Source: Linyphia triangularis (Eukaryota; Arthropoda; Arachnida; Araneae; Linyphiidae). Taken from it: a DNA stretch of 64,000 nt. The notes beneath the pieces are model-generated. The model worked only from the letters and a program-made list of their open reading frames with translations. It was not told the DNA's origin and ran no database searches. The position numbers and the translations under genes are program-made. Numbering within the stretch: position 1 is the first letter of the stretch; each line of letters begins with the position of its first letter. The DNA is taken from contig OZ021722.1 of NCBI GenBank assembly GCA_963978545.1, forward strand, positions 111,412,827-111,476,826. The letters are read 5' to 3'. This document shows positions 26,501-36,746 of the stretch, one piece after another.

Positions 26501-27289
26501 GGGTCTCTGTACATCCTAGTATGGGACCGGTGCACAGGCCGTGACGGAGGAGTTGGCAACCGCGAAGAGAGGATTGAGCGAGCAAGGCGTCGTTGAAGGA
26601 GACACGGGTGAGCTATCGCTGATTGAACTCAGGTTCATGCGGCTTGAGCCCAACTCTGTGTTGCCTCTCGTGTTTAGTCTGTTTGCTTGCAGAGACGAGA
26701 ATTCAGTTTTGCACCGAATACCCCCTGAAGGGGGTGGGATGGTAACCTCCGGTTACCCTACTGATAAATCGCTGAAGCATGTAGCTTTCAAATGCTAATT
26801 TGATCCCTACCGAGTACCTTGACGTGGTCGAAGGGCTCCCTCTAACCATGGTCCAAATCTCGGGTCACGCCACGGAATCAGTAGGGTCCACCATGTCCTC
26901 GACTGAGAAAATCGAGCCAAATGAAGTTTCTGCTGAAGATGGTGCTCTGGATGAGCAACGCAAAGTATGGACCGAGACCAGCGAGTATGAAGAGCTACCT
27001 TCGGATGACGACGCCTCCCTGGCTGAAGATCGTTCCTTTCCATCTGTTGGTAACAGGGGTACGCCTGATGCTGGGGCTTTCCTCAGGTCTCTGACCCCCA
27101 ACTCTGGTTCGAGCTCCACCAGGAAGAAAAAGAGAAGAAAGAAGAAGAAGCGACTGGAAGCAGCCCTTCGAGCCACCGAGCTCTCTAGGACGGATGAAGT
27201 GCCGACTACTCCCCTCCTCTCTGCGGATGCCCTTTTTCCGGTCACAGCAACTGTGGGCCGATCGTTCTCTGCAGGAAGAGGATTTCGAT
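26500..27289 (+). pseudogene. Fragment G: 5' end and ORF1 start of a non-LTR element, plus strand
   Basis: Follows H head to tail. The ATG at 26893 has a strong context (CCACCATGT) and opens a frame with an acidic, Ser-rich N terminus (SSTEKIEPNEVSAEDGA) and a basic stretch (STRKKKRRKKKKRLEAALRA), which would suit a nucleic-acid-binding ORF1. The frame runs into the 3' tail of element D near 27290 and everything downstream is lost. The preceding 26500-26890 holds an open but unassigned frame (26541-26795), probably 5' UTR. I infer from position and composition, not from a conserved domain, that this is an ORF1. Confidence 0.5.
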
Positions 27290-27308
27290 TTGTTTTGTTG
27301 TTGTTTTA

Positions 27309-27343
27309 TGGCGCAAAGGCAACACAAGGGCCATGCTGCGCCA
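27309..27343 (-). other. 3'-terminal hairpin of element D
   Basis: TGGCGCA...TGCGCCA on the sense strand, a 7-bp stem, same position and core as in A, C, E and F. Confidence 0.65.
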
Positions 27344-27509
27344 AACAAACGATAAAAGAAACTAGAATGGATGATGAGTTATAAATATATGAATGTAAGG
27401 TATGATTTAATAAAAGAAATAAAATGTTAAAAACTCATTTTTAAAAAAGCTTAAAACTAGTCATGATGTTTAGACAACACTAGATGCACTAACTAGAAGC
27501 ACTTAAACA

Positions 27510-29601
27510 CTAGATGTGATTTAAAAACCCGATTACTCTTAGAAATGCAAAAAGATTTGGATGGGGGTTTTCCCCAACCAAATCCTGTAGGTTTAAAACT
27601 GTGCTTTTAAAAAATTGAATGCGATGAGAATAAAATTATGGACATGAAATTAAAATATGGTGCACAGTAATATCGCAACGACAAACATCACAAATGGGGG
27701 GATCTTCTCCCAGTAACAGATGTCGATGCGTGAATCGGGTGTGACCAATGCGCAGACGAGTCAGTTTGACATCTGTCCGACGCATTGGATTTACTGGCCA
27801 CATATGAAGATGGTTTTTAATGGTATGAAGTTTGTTGCTAGTTTGCAAATCCCATGCTTCTTGACGCAAAGAAAAAATAAACTTATGAATATGTGATTTT
27901 ATGTCTTGGTAGGGGACTGGCTGCTGAAACGGAATTGACGCCGCTTTAGCAGCAGAGTCCGCCAATTCATTTCCTGAAATCCCCACGTGACTAGGTACCC
28001 AGCAAAACAAAATAACAAAACCTTTCCTCTCAAGTTTGTGTAACAGAGATAATATGTCAGGAGCTATTGGATGACATATGTTATTAAAGTGCTCCAGGCT
28101 TGTTAAAGCACTTAAGCTATCGCTGTATACACAAAACTTGCGATGGGAGCACAAAGAAATGTGCAACAGAGCACAAAAAATTGCAACCATCTCAGAAGTA
28201 AAAACCGAGCAGTATTTATGAAGCGTGAAATTGACTGTGGATGTGTCAGACACAACACCACAGCCAACACGTTCACCTGCTTTGGATCCATCAGTATAGA
28301 CTGCATGATAGTCACTATACTGAGATCGGTGTAAACAAAAGATCTTCTGCAAAATTTCTGGGGCAGTGTCTGCTTTGTAATGCATCGCAAATGAATTTAA
28401 AAAATTAAATGATGGAATATCCCATGGAGGAAAGATCTGAGAATTAGCCAGCTGGATATGTAGGTCACTTAGAGCTGCATCCGACAGAACATAGTGAGCT
28501 CTTTCAGAAAATGGGCGAATGCTAGATGGACATGCATTATATAGCCTACCAAGATATGCGTCAAGACTCGAATTCCGTAAAGGATGAGAAGGATCAGATT
28601 GTATTCTACAGTAGTAGTTAGCGCTCAACTTTTTACGTCTAAGGTCAAGTGGGAGTTGATAACACTCTGTTAACAGACTCTCAATGGGTGAGGTGCGAAA
28701 TGCACCTAAACAAATACGGGCAGCAGTATGGTGGACGGTATCCAATCTGAGCAGAAGAAATGCTCCTGCAGAACCATACGCAACGCATCCGTAATCGATA
28801 CGAGACAGGATAACTTATTTGTATATACGCAGCAAAGAAGTGCGGTCCGCTCCCCAAGAAGTATTAGAAATCACCTTGAGGATGTTAAGTGACCTATCGC
28901 ACTTGCGCAAGGACAATATATGAGGGAGAAAATTCATCTTATTGTCGAAAATGACTCCCAGATACCTTATCTGATTGACAACAGGGATGGGCGTGTTGCG
29001 TATGTGGATTTCAGGATCAGGGTGAAGACCCCTCCTCCTACAGAAATGGACACAACTGCTTTTAGATGGTGATAGTTTATGGCCGTTTTGTTCACACCAT
29101 TCTACAAGTCTGTTAACAGCAGTTTGTAATTGACGTTCAATTAAGCGCATGTTTGATCCTTGGCATGAGATTTGCAAATCATCAACATATAAAGTTCCAT
29201 GAACAAAGGGTGAAAGGACATGAAGTATGTTACTGATATGAAGATTAAAAAGGGTGACACTTAAAACACAACCTTGAGGAACACCCTCAGATTGGTTAAA
29301 ATAATTTGAAAATGAAGCTCCAATACGAACTCTAAAAACACGAGATGATAAAAAATTTTGAATAAAAAGGGGCAGATTACCCCTAAAACCAAAATTAAAT
29401 AGAGTTTGTAGGATACCATATCGCCACGTATGATCATACGCCTTCTCAATGTCGAAAAAGATTGAAACTAGATGATTCCTTTGTACAAAGGCATTGCGGA
29501 CATCTGTTTCTAGTTTCACAATGTTATCAAGAGTGGACCGTCCTCGTCGGAACCCACTCTGGAAAGGTGAAATGCATTTATCTTTTTCTAACATGTAAGA
29601 G
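27510..29601 (-). pseudogene. ORF2 of element D, C-terminal part (RT to RNase H) with two stops
   Basis: Begins inside the reverse transcriptase (MLEKDKCISPFQSGFRRG) and holds FFDIEKAYDH, GVPQGCVLS and YVDDL in place of the usual YADD. The RNase H follows (YTDGSK, SEMVAI, YSDSLS, HVGISGNELAD), then a CDVCRC...HHILISC zinc motif. In-frame stops interrupt it near 28800 (after LLRIYK) and at 27636, with the same frame continuing on both sides to a final stop at 27510. One codon is missing in LRKCD compared with F's LRKKCD. It is non-functional. Confidence 0.88.
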
Positions 29602-29623
29602 TTTGGTTTGGTTTTGGGTTTAC

Positions 29624-29657
29624 TGGCGCAAGAGCAACTTCTAGGCTATACTGCGCC
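29624..29657 (-). other. 3'-terminal hairpin of element E
   Basis: GGCGCA...TGCGCC on the sense strand with the inner sequence GTATAGCC as in A. The tail that follows is CCCAAAACCAAACC-like and differs from A's AACC repeats. Confidence 0.65.
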
Positions 29658-29726
29658 GAAACCATAAAAGCATTAATAATAAACGTTATTTAAAAAAATG
29701 ATTATGAAAACATTTCAATTAATACA

Positions 29727-32700
29727 TTAAATGAGGTAGTAAAATCCAATTTTTTGTAAGAACTTAAAAAGATTTACATGAGGGGGTGAACTTAAAAGCG
29801 AGGATAATGAAGGATGATATGAATTAAAAAGGCGTTGCCTTGTCAGATTAAAAGAAGGACACTCTGATAAAATATGTAAAACAGAAAAGACAACTCCACA
29901 GGAATTACATGTGGGGACATCATCTGCCAGCAGAAGATGCACATGGGTAAAACGAGTGTGGCCTATTCTAAGACGGGTCAGGAGCACTTCCCTTTTCCGG
30001 GATTGCTGTATGGGGGCAAATCCGGATATCAGGGGCTGAAACGAACGCAGCTTGTTAGCCGTCTGTGCATCCCACATGGCCTGCCAAGTGAGAGACAGAG
30101 CAGTGTCACAAGCTTTTATTGCGTCGTCAGGGCAGAGCCAAGTGCTCCTAGGTCCACCTGCATATCGAGCAATTGTGTCTGCGCGCTCGTTACCCATGAT
30201 CCCCACATGACCTGGGATCCAACAAAAAAGAACTTTAAAATTTCTCTCTAAAAGTAAAATGTGTATTTTTAAAATGTCTAAGATGAAAGGATGGGTCTGG
30301 CCCAGTGGATTATTTAAGGCATCCAAACAGCTCTTCGAGTCTGTATAAACAATCCACTGGCCGTGCTCTTGCTCTAGGATATATTGTACGGCCAAGAGTA
30401 TAGCCAGGGACTCAGCTGAAAAGACAGAACTGCTACTGTGTAGTTCGCGAGACATGATGTTATTGTCATGAACTGCAGCAGCTCCGACATGTCCCTGGCT
30501 TTTCGACCCATCGGTATAAATTGGTTTAAAATGAGAAAAATTTGTCCTATGGTAATGGAAGAGAGTCGTAAAAACAATGTCAGGGGTATCGCATTTTTTA
30601 AAATTATTAAAAATGTTTAAAACTATGATATTATGATGATGCCAAGGTGGTACATTAAAAATGACAGGACGAACTTTGAAGTTGTCCAAACTATGAGATG
30701 AAAGGATTTGATGTATTCGCAATGAAAATGATGGGATGCAGGATGGACGAGCATTAAAAAGTCTTGTATGAGATGGATTATAAATATTATGAGAGAGAGG
30801 ATGGCGTGAATGACTTTTGATTTTATAATAAAATTTTAAAGACAGCTTGTCTCGTCTCAGTTTCAAAGGTCGTTCCAGACATATGTTAAGTACACTTGGA
30901 ATTGGTGATGTACGGAAGGCTCCTGACGTAATTCTGACACCTTGGTGGTGAACAGTGTCAAGGAGCATCAACGCCGATTTTCTGGCGGATCCGTACACCA
31001 CAGACCCATAATCAAGTTTGGAACGAACAAGGCATCTGTATATCCGTAGCATGGAGGTAGTATCAGCACCCCAGGAAGTGTTAGAAAGCACCTTTAGAAG
31101 GTTCAGAGCTTTAGTGCACTTTATTCTGAGATGTTTTATATGAGGCAGGAACGTGAGCTTCGGATCGAAAAAGACCCCAAGAAACTTCGTTTCTGATACA
31201 ATGGGTATCTGAGCCCCGTTTAGAAAAAGCTCAGGGTCGTTATGAAGCTCACGTTTCCTGCAAAAGTGCATGGCCACGGTCTTTTGTGCATTGAATGCAA
31301 AGCCATTCTGATTGGCCCAGTCTGAAATCCTTCTGATGGCAATTTGGATCTGTCTCTCAATAAGAGACATGTTAATTGAGGCGCACGATATTTGAAAGTC
31401 GTCGACGAAAAGCGAACCAGACACTGCAGGTGGTAGGCAGGTCATAATGTCGTTGACTTTGACGATAAACAGTGCGCAGCTCAATACACTTCCCTGGGGA
31501 ACGCCTTGCTCCTGAATAAACTCATCTGATAAGATAGAGTTGACGCGTACTTGGAAGACTCTCCGAGAAAGGAAATTCTCAATAAAGAGTGGTAAATTTC
31601 CTCTGAGACCCATATTATGTAGGTCTCTGAGGATACCATATCTCCAAGTACGGTCATAGGCTTTCTCCATGTCGAAAAATACAGACACCAAATGGTTCCG
31701 CTTGACAAATGCCTCCCGAATGGATGTTTCAAGGAGGAGCAGGTTGTCAAGTGTACTGCGTCCACGACGGAAACCACTTTGAAACCGAGAGAGACAATAG
31801 TTATCTTCCAAATAAAAAAGGAGGCGAGCGTTGACTAATTTTTCAAGTAACTTGCACATGCAACTAGTCAATGCTATAGGCCTGTAGCTGGAAGGACTCT
31901 TAGGGTCTTTACCTGGCTTGACTATTGGAATCACAAGAGCACGTTGCCATGCTGACGGAAATTTATTTTCCCGCCAGATCCTATTGTACAGCTTGAGAAT
32001 AAATTTCAGTTGGAAAGGCTGGAGATGTTTCAGCATACTATAATGGATTTCGTCGTGACCAACAGCCGAGCCGCGAGTGTTTGAAAGAGCTCGCATCAGC
32101 TCGGCCATGGTAAAATCAGCATTATAGTTTTCCAACGCGGTAGATGTAAAATTCAATTTAGTCTTCTCAGCTTTGTGTTTAATAGAGGCAAACGGCTCTT
32201 GGTAATTCGAATTGCTAGATATTTTAGCAAAGGAATCAGCCAGAGTGTCAGCAATACCTTTAGGATCTGAAATAATTCCTAGATTAGTCTCTAAGATAGA
32301 AGTAGAGTGTCTAGGATATTGGCCCTTGATTTTATTAACTTTATTCCAGACCCTTTTAGAATAGGTATTCGATGTTATAGTGCTAACATAACGCATCCAA
32401 GAGTCCTTCTGGCTACGCCGGCGGATTCTACGAGCTTCAGCTCGAGCGCATTTAAAAGCTATGAGGTTGGCTTCAGTGGGGTATCGGCGAAAGATACCCC
32501 AGGCCTTCCTCTGCTTTTTGTGAGCAATTATACATTCGTGGTTCCACCACGGTTTTGGTATTTTTGGTAGATTGGCAGATGTCAATGGTATGGAAAAGCG
32601 AGCAGCTTCCAAGATGGCCTGGGTGACAGAATTTACTGCATCATCGATGTCACCTTGGTTCACCATCTCGTCTGAAAAATGGACGACGGAAGAAAACTGT

Positions 32701-32861
32701 TCCCAATCTGCTGATTCTATTTTAAAACGAGGTATACGAACAGAGGGAACAGCATCGACTCCTAACATCTCCAGTCGGATAGGGAAATGATCACTATGGT
32801 AAGGATCCCGTCCGACATGAAAAGACCATAGATGTAGGAGAGATGGTGAACACAAGGTTAG
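29727..32861 (-). pseudogene. ORF2 of element E, main part (split gene, C-terminal about 1044 residues)
   Basis: From LTLCSPSLLHLWS to the C terminus FYYLI the frame is open and carries the second half of the endonuclease (SDHFPI), reverse transcriptase (FFDMEKAYDR, GVPQGSVLS, FVDDF), RNase H (YTDGSK, ESLAI, TDSKSCLD, HVGIMGNERAD) and a complete TCNSCG...HILSEC zinc motif. The first 24 codons of the apparent ORF (32862-32933) are 3' UTR of element F and do not belong. The N-terminal piece lies at 38529-39071 in a matching phase. Together the two pieces cover 1225 codons, so this gene was intact until F inserted. Confidence 0.9.
32848..32861. repeat. Left 14-bp target duplication of element F
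   Basis: GAACACAAGGTTAG, identical to 38515-38528. Uninterrupted forms of this site occur in A (near 16199) and C (near 22993). Confidence 0.93.
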
Positions 32862-32892
32862 TTGTTGTTTATTGTTGTTTATTGAGGTTTTA

Positions 32893-32927
32893 TGGCGCAA
32901 AGGCAACACAAGGGCCATGCTGCGCCA
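32893..32927 (-). other. 3'-terminal hairpin of element F
   Basis: TGGCGCA...TGCGCCA on the sense strand, as in D, located just before the tail. Confidence 0.65.
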
Positions 32928-33074
32928 AAACAAAAGTTAAAAGAAAAACTAGGATGGAAGATGAGTTATAAATATGATGAAAGGTGACAAAATATAATTT
33001 AAGAATGTTAAAAACACATTTCTAAAATGATGAAGAGGTTAATAAAATTTAAAAAATGAATATGTTTAAAACAG

Positions 33075-36000
33075 CTAGATGTGATTTAAAAACCCGATTG
33101 ATCTTAAAAATGCAAAGAGATTTGGATGGGGAGTTTCACCAATCAAATCTTGAAGATTTAAACTGGTATTCTTAAAAAACCTAAGACGATGTGATTGAAA
33201 CTTAGGACAAGAAATTAAAATATGAACCACAGTAAGATCGCAACGACAAATATCGCAAACAGGTGGATCTTCTCCCAGCAATAGATGTCGATGCGTCAAT
33301 CGGGTGTGACCAATGCGCAGACGAGTCAGTTTGACATCTGTCCGACGCATTGGATTAACTGGCCATTTAAAAAGATGATTTTTGATGAAATGAAGTTTGT
33401 TATTTACCTGCAAATCCCATGTTTCTTGACGTAAGGATACTATGAACTTATGAATTGAAGTTTTAATATCTTGGTAGGGAACTGGCTGCTGCAGCGGGAT
33501 TGAAGCCGCTTTAGCAGCAGAATCGGCCAATTCATTTCCTGAAATTCCCATGTGACTAGGTACCCAGCAGAACAATATAGTAAATCCTTTCCTCTCAAGT
33601 GTGTGTAACTTAGACAAAATGTCAAAGGCAAGAGGATGGCTATTGGTTTTAAATTGCTTCAGACTTGACAAGGAGCTTAAACTGTCAGTATACACACAAA
33701 ATTTGCGATTGTGGCAGAGTGAGATATGCAGCAGTGCACAAGAAATTGCTGTCATCTCAGAAGTGAAAACCGAGCAGGATTTATGAAGTGAAAAAGCGAC
33801 TGTGGATGTGTCGGACACAGTACCACAGCCAACACGTTCACCTGCTTTGGATCCATCAGTAAATACTGCTTCATAGTCAGCATACTGAGAGCGGTGATCA
33901 CAAAAGATTTGTTGCATAATTTCTGGGGCAGTGTCTGCCTTGCAATACATCGCAAATGGATTGAGAAAGTGGAAAGATGGAATATCCCACGGTGGAAAGG
34001 ATTGAGTTATAAATGTTTGGGTAACTATGTCACTTAGAGCTGCATCCAACAAGATGGATTTCGCTCTTTCAGAAAATGGTCGGATGTTCGATGGGCGAGC
34101 ATCATATAACCTACCAAGATAGGCATCAAGTCTCAACTTACGTAAAGGATGAAAAGGATCAGACATAATTCTACAGTAGTAGTTGGCGCTTAATTTTTTA
34201 CGTCTCAAGTCAAGTGGAAGTAGACTACACTCTGTCAACAGACTTTCAATGGGTGAAGTGCGAAATGCACCTGAACAAATACGGGCAGCAGTGTGATGGA
34301 CAGTATCCAATCTTCGTAGAAGGGATACTCCTGCAGACCCATACGCAACGCATCCGTAGTCAATACGGGATAAGATAACCGAATTGTAAATACGCAGCAA
34401 AGAAGTGCGATCAGCACCCCAAGATGTATTTGAGAGTACTTTGAGGATATTAAGCGATTTATCGCACTTCTTGCGCAAGTATACAATATGTGGGAGAAAA
34501 TTTAACTTGTTGACTCCCAAGTATCTTATCTGATTCACAACTGGGATGGGAGAATTGCGTATGTGGATTTCAGGGTCAGGGTGAAAACCCCTCCTCCTAC
34601 AGAAGTGGATGCAACTGCTTTTAGATGGTGACAGTTTATGGCCGTTTTGTTCACACCATTCTACAAGTCTGTTAACAGCAGTTTGTATTTGACGTTCAAT
34701 TAAGCGCATGTTTGATCCTTGGCATGAGATTTGCAAGTCATCAATATACAAAGTTCCATGAACAAAGGGTGAAAGAACATGAAGGATGTTGCTAATGTGA
34801 AGGTTAAAAAGGGTGACACTTAAAACACAACCTTGAGGAACTCCCTCAGATTGGTTAAAATAATTAGAAAATGAAGCTCCAATACGAACTCTAAAAACAC
34901 GACATGATAAAAAATTTTGAATAAAAAGGGGCAGATTACCCCTAAAACCAAAATTAAATAGAGTTTGCAGGATACCATATCGCCACGTATGATCATACGC
35001 CTTCTCAATGTCGAAAAAGATTGAAACTAGATGATTCCTCTGCACAAAGGCATTGCGAATATCTGTTTCTAGTTTCACGATGTTATCAAGAGTGGACCGT
35101 CCTCGTCGGAATCCACTCTGAAAAGGTGAAATACATCCATCTTTTTCCAACATGTAAGAGAGTCGGGCGTTTACAATACGTTCAAAGGTCTTACAGAGGC
35201 AGCTCGTTAAGGCTATCGGTCGATAGTTCAGAGGATCCTTGGGATCCTTTCCAGGTTTCAGAACGGGGATTACAGTAGCTTCCCGCCACAAGGTGGGAAA
35301 GTTGTTCTCCTTCCAGATTCGATTAAAAAGAAAAAGGATGTTAAAAAGAGAATCTGGACTTAAATGGCGAAGCATTTGGTAACTGATCCCATCTGGACCT
35401 GGACTGGTGTTATGTGCTTTAGATAAAGCACTCTTCAATTCGTACATCTTAAGGTCACAGTTGTAGGAGTAATCAATATTGCTCTTGAAATTAATTCCAG
35501 CCCGTTCAGCACGATTCTTAGTCACTAAAAATGTAGGACTATAAGAATCGGAACTGGATACACTTTCAAAAGTTTCACCTATAAGGTTAGCAATATCTTC
35601 AGGGGAAGAGAACACAGCAGCTCCGGTTTGAAGTATCGGACAAGAATATTCCGGATACAAACCGTTGGCTGCTCTAACCTTCTTCCACAATTGCTTGCTT
35701 GATGTTTTAGAAGTAATTGAAGATACATAACTTATCCAAGAATCCTTCTGACTTTGACGTCTAACTCTACGAGCAAATGCCTTAGCCTTTTTAAAGGCGA
35801 TAAGGTTTCCTGTAGTTGGGTATCTGCGGAAGATACCCCATAGCTTCTTTTGTTTCTTGTATGCAGACTGACAGTCTGCATTCCAGTATGATTTACAGTG
35901 CCGCAGTGTTCTAGGTGATGTCTTAGGAATGGAGGAGTCAGCAGCATTTAAAATTGCTTCAGTGACATTTTGGACAGCAGTATCAACATCCTCACTGTCC

Positions 36001-36746
36001 ACCATTGTTCCTGTTACAACAGCCAACTCAGTAAATCTGTCCCAATTCGCCTTGTGGTATTTGTATGTAGGTAGACGGATGTTCACGCTATCACTACCTG
36101 TGTGCGAAATGAGAACAGGGAAGTGATCACTATTATGTAAATCACTCCCAACAGCAAAATTCAAGTATGGCAAAAGTATAGGGGAACAAATGGCTAAGTC
36201 AAGTGAATGGAATGTTCTAGTGGGTTCATGAAAATAGGTTTTCTCCTCATTATTCAGGAGACAGAGACAGTGATCAGAAAGCAACTTTTCCACCTGTCTC
36301 CCACGAGTGTTCGTATTAGCATTACCCCACATAGTACTGTGTCCATTAAAGTCACCGAGCAGTAAAAATGGTACTGGAAGTTGATCAATAAGGTCATTCA
36401 ACTCCTCTTGGCGGATGATAGCATGTGGCGGTAGGTATAGGCAACAGACTGTGAGAAGGGACTGTAAATGAAGTCTCGCAGCCACAGCCTGTAGAGATGT
36501 GCGTAGTGTGATTACAGTGCTGGGATAATTATGAGAAATAAAAAGACATACTCCTCCAGACACTGTATTACTACGGGTAACATCTTTCCTAATACAACTA
36601 TACCTACGGATCTTTGATTTATATGGATCCTTCAAGAAAGTTTCTTGAAGTGCCAAACATGCTGGATGGTAAGTTGAAATAATATACTTAACATCATCCT
36701 TCCTAGACCTAAAACCGCGACAATTCCAAGAAACAAAAGAAGCCAT
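33075..36746 (-). CDS. ORF2 of element F: endonuclease, reverse transcriptase, RNase H (1223 aa)
   Basis: The start at 36746 is fixed by the TAATG overlap with ORF1, also present in B. Order: APE endonuclease (FVSWNCRGF, LQETFLK, LLGDFNGH, SLDLAICSP, NSDHFPV), reverse transcriptase (FFDIEKAYDH, GVPQGCVLS, YIDDL where most non-LTR enzymes have YADD), RNase H (FTDGSK, SEMTAI, YTDSLS, HMGISGNELAD) and the zinc motif CDICRC...HILISC. The enzyme would nick target DNA and reverse-transcribe the element RNA in place. Compared with D (RYLGVIFDNKMNF), F reads RYLGVNKLNF: three residues including the conserved Asp of the LGxxxD segment after the catalytic core are gone (near 34512), which may weaken or abolish activity. 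It is otherwise fully open. Confidence 0.93.
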   Translation of the reverse strand: MASFVSWNCRGFRSRKDDVKYIISTYHPACLALQETFLKDPYKSKIRRYSCIRKDVTRSNTVSGGVCLFISHNYPSTVITLRTSLQAVAARLHLQSLLTVCCLYLPPHAIIRQEELNDLIDQLPVPFLLLGDFNGHSTMWGNANTNTRGRQVEKLLSDHCLCLLNNEEKTYFHEPTRTFHSLDLAICSPILLPYLNFAVGSDLHNSDHFPVLISHTGSDSVNIRLPTYKYHKANWDRFTELAVVTGTMVDSEDVDTAVQNVTEAILNAADSSIPKTSPRTLRHCKSYWNADCQSAYKKQKKLWGIFRRYPTTGNLIAFKKAKAFARRVRRQSQKDSWISYVSSITSKTSSKQLWKKVRAANGLYPEYSCPILQTGAAVFSSPEDIANLIGETFESVSSSDSYSPTFLVTKNRAERAGINFKSNIDYSYNCDLKMYELKSALSKAHNTSPGPDGISYQMLRHLSPDSLFNILFLFNRIWKENNFPTLWREATVIPVLKPGKDPKDPLNYRPIALTSCLCKTFERIVNARLSYMLEKDGCISPFQSGFRRGRSTLDNIVKLETDIRNAFVQRNHLVSIFFDIEKAYDHTWRYGILQTLFNFGFRGNLPLFIQNFLSCRVFRVRIGASFSNYFNQSEGVPQGCVLSVTLFNLHISNILHVLSPFVHGTLYIDDLQISCQGSNMRLIERQIQTAVNRLVEWCEQNGHKLSPSKSSCIHFCRRRGFHPDPEIHIRNSPIPVVNQIRYLGVNKLNFLPHIVYLRKKCDKSLNILKVLSNTSWGADRTSLLRIYNSVILSRIDYGCVAYGSAGVSLLRRLDTVHHTAARICSGAFRTSPIESLLTECSLLPLDLRRKKLSANYYCRIMSDPFHPLRKLRLDAYLGRLYDARPSNIRPFSERAKSILLDAALSDIVTQTFITQSFPPWDIPSFHFLNPFAMYCKADTAPEIMQQIFCDHRSQYADYEAVFTDGSKAGERVGCGTVSDTSTVAFSLHKSCSVFTSEMTAISCALLHISLCHNRKFCVYTDSLSSLSSLKQFKTNSHPLAFDILSKLHTLERKGFTILFCWVPSHMGISGNELADSAAKAASIPLQQPVPYQDIKTSIHKFIVSLRQETWDLQVNNKLHFIKNHLFKWPVNPMRRTDVKLTRLRIGHTRLTHRHLLLGEDPPVCDICRCDLTVVHILISCPKFQSHRLRFFKNTSLNLQDLIGETPHPNLFAFLRSIGFLNHI

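Larger units (their letters stand above)
27290..29601 (-). mobile_element. Element D: 3' half of a family II non-LTR element
   Basis: The tail (AAC-rich on the sense strand) is at 27290-27308, the hairpin at 27309-27343, then 3' UTR and the C-terminal part of ORF2. It follows element F closely up to MLEKD at 29594 and acatgtaagag at 29601, where element E's tail begins. It inserted into plus-strand fragment G. The 5' half should lie beyond element E, but the sequence after E's 5' end (41099 onward) is not D. The other half of D has therefore been lost or moved. Confidence 0.85.

Noticed and set aside
26541..26795. Independent 85-codon plus-strand gene
   Set aside because: It lies in the probable 5' UTR of fragment G, has no motif and no known relative that I recognise.
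29727..32933. Long minus-strand ORF with an apparently novel N terminus
   Set aside because: The first 24 codons are 3' UTR of element F read through the insertion junction. The real protein starts at 39071.
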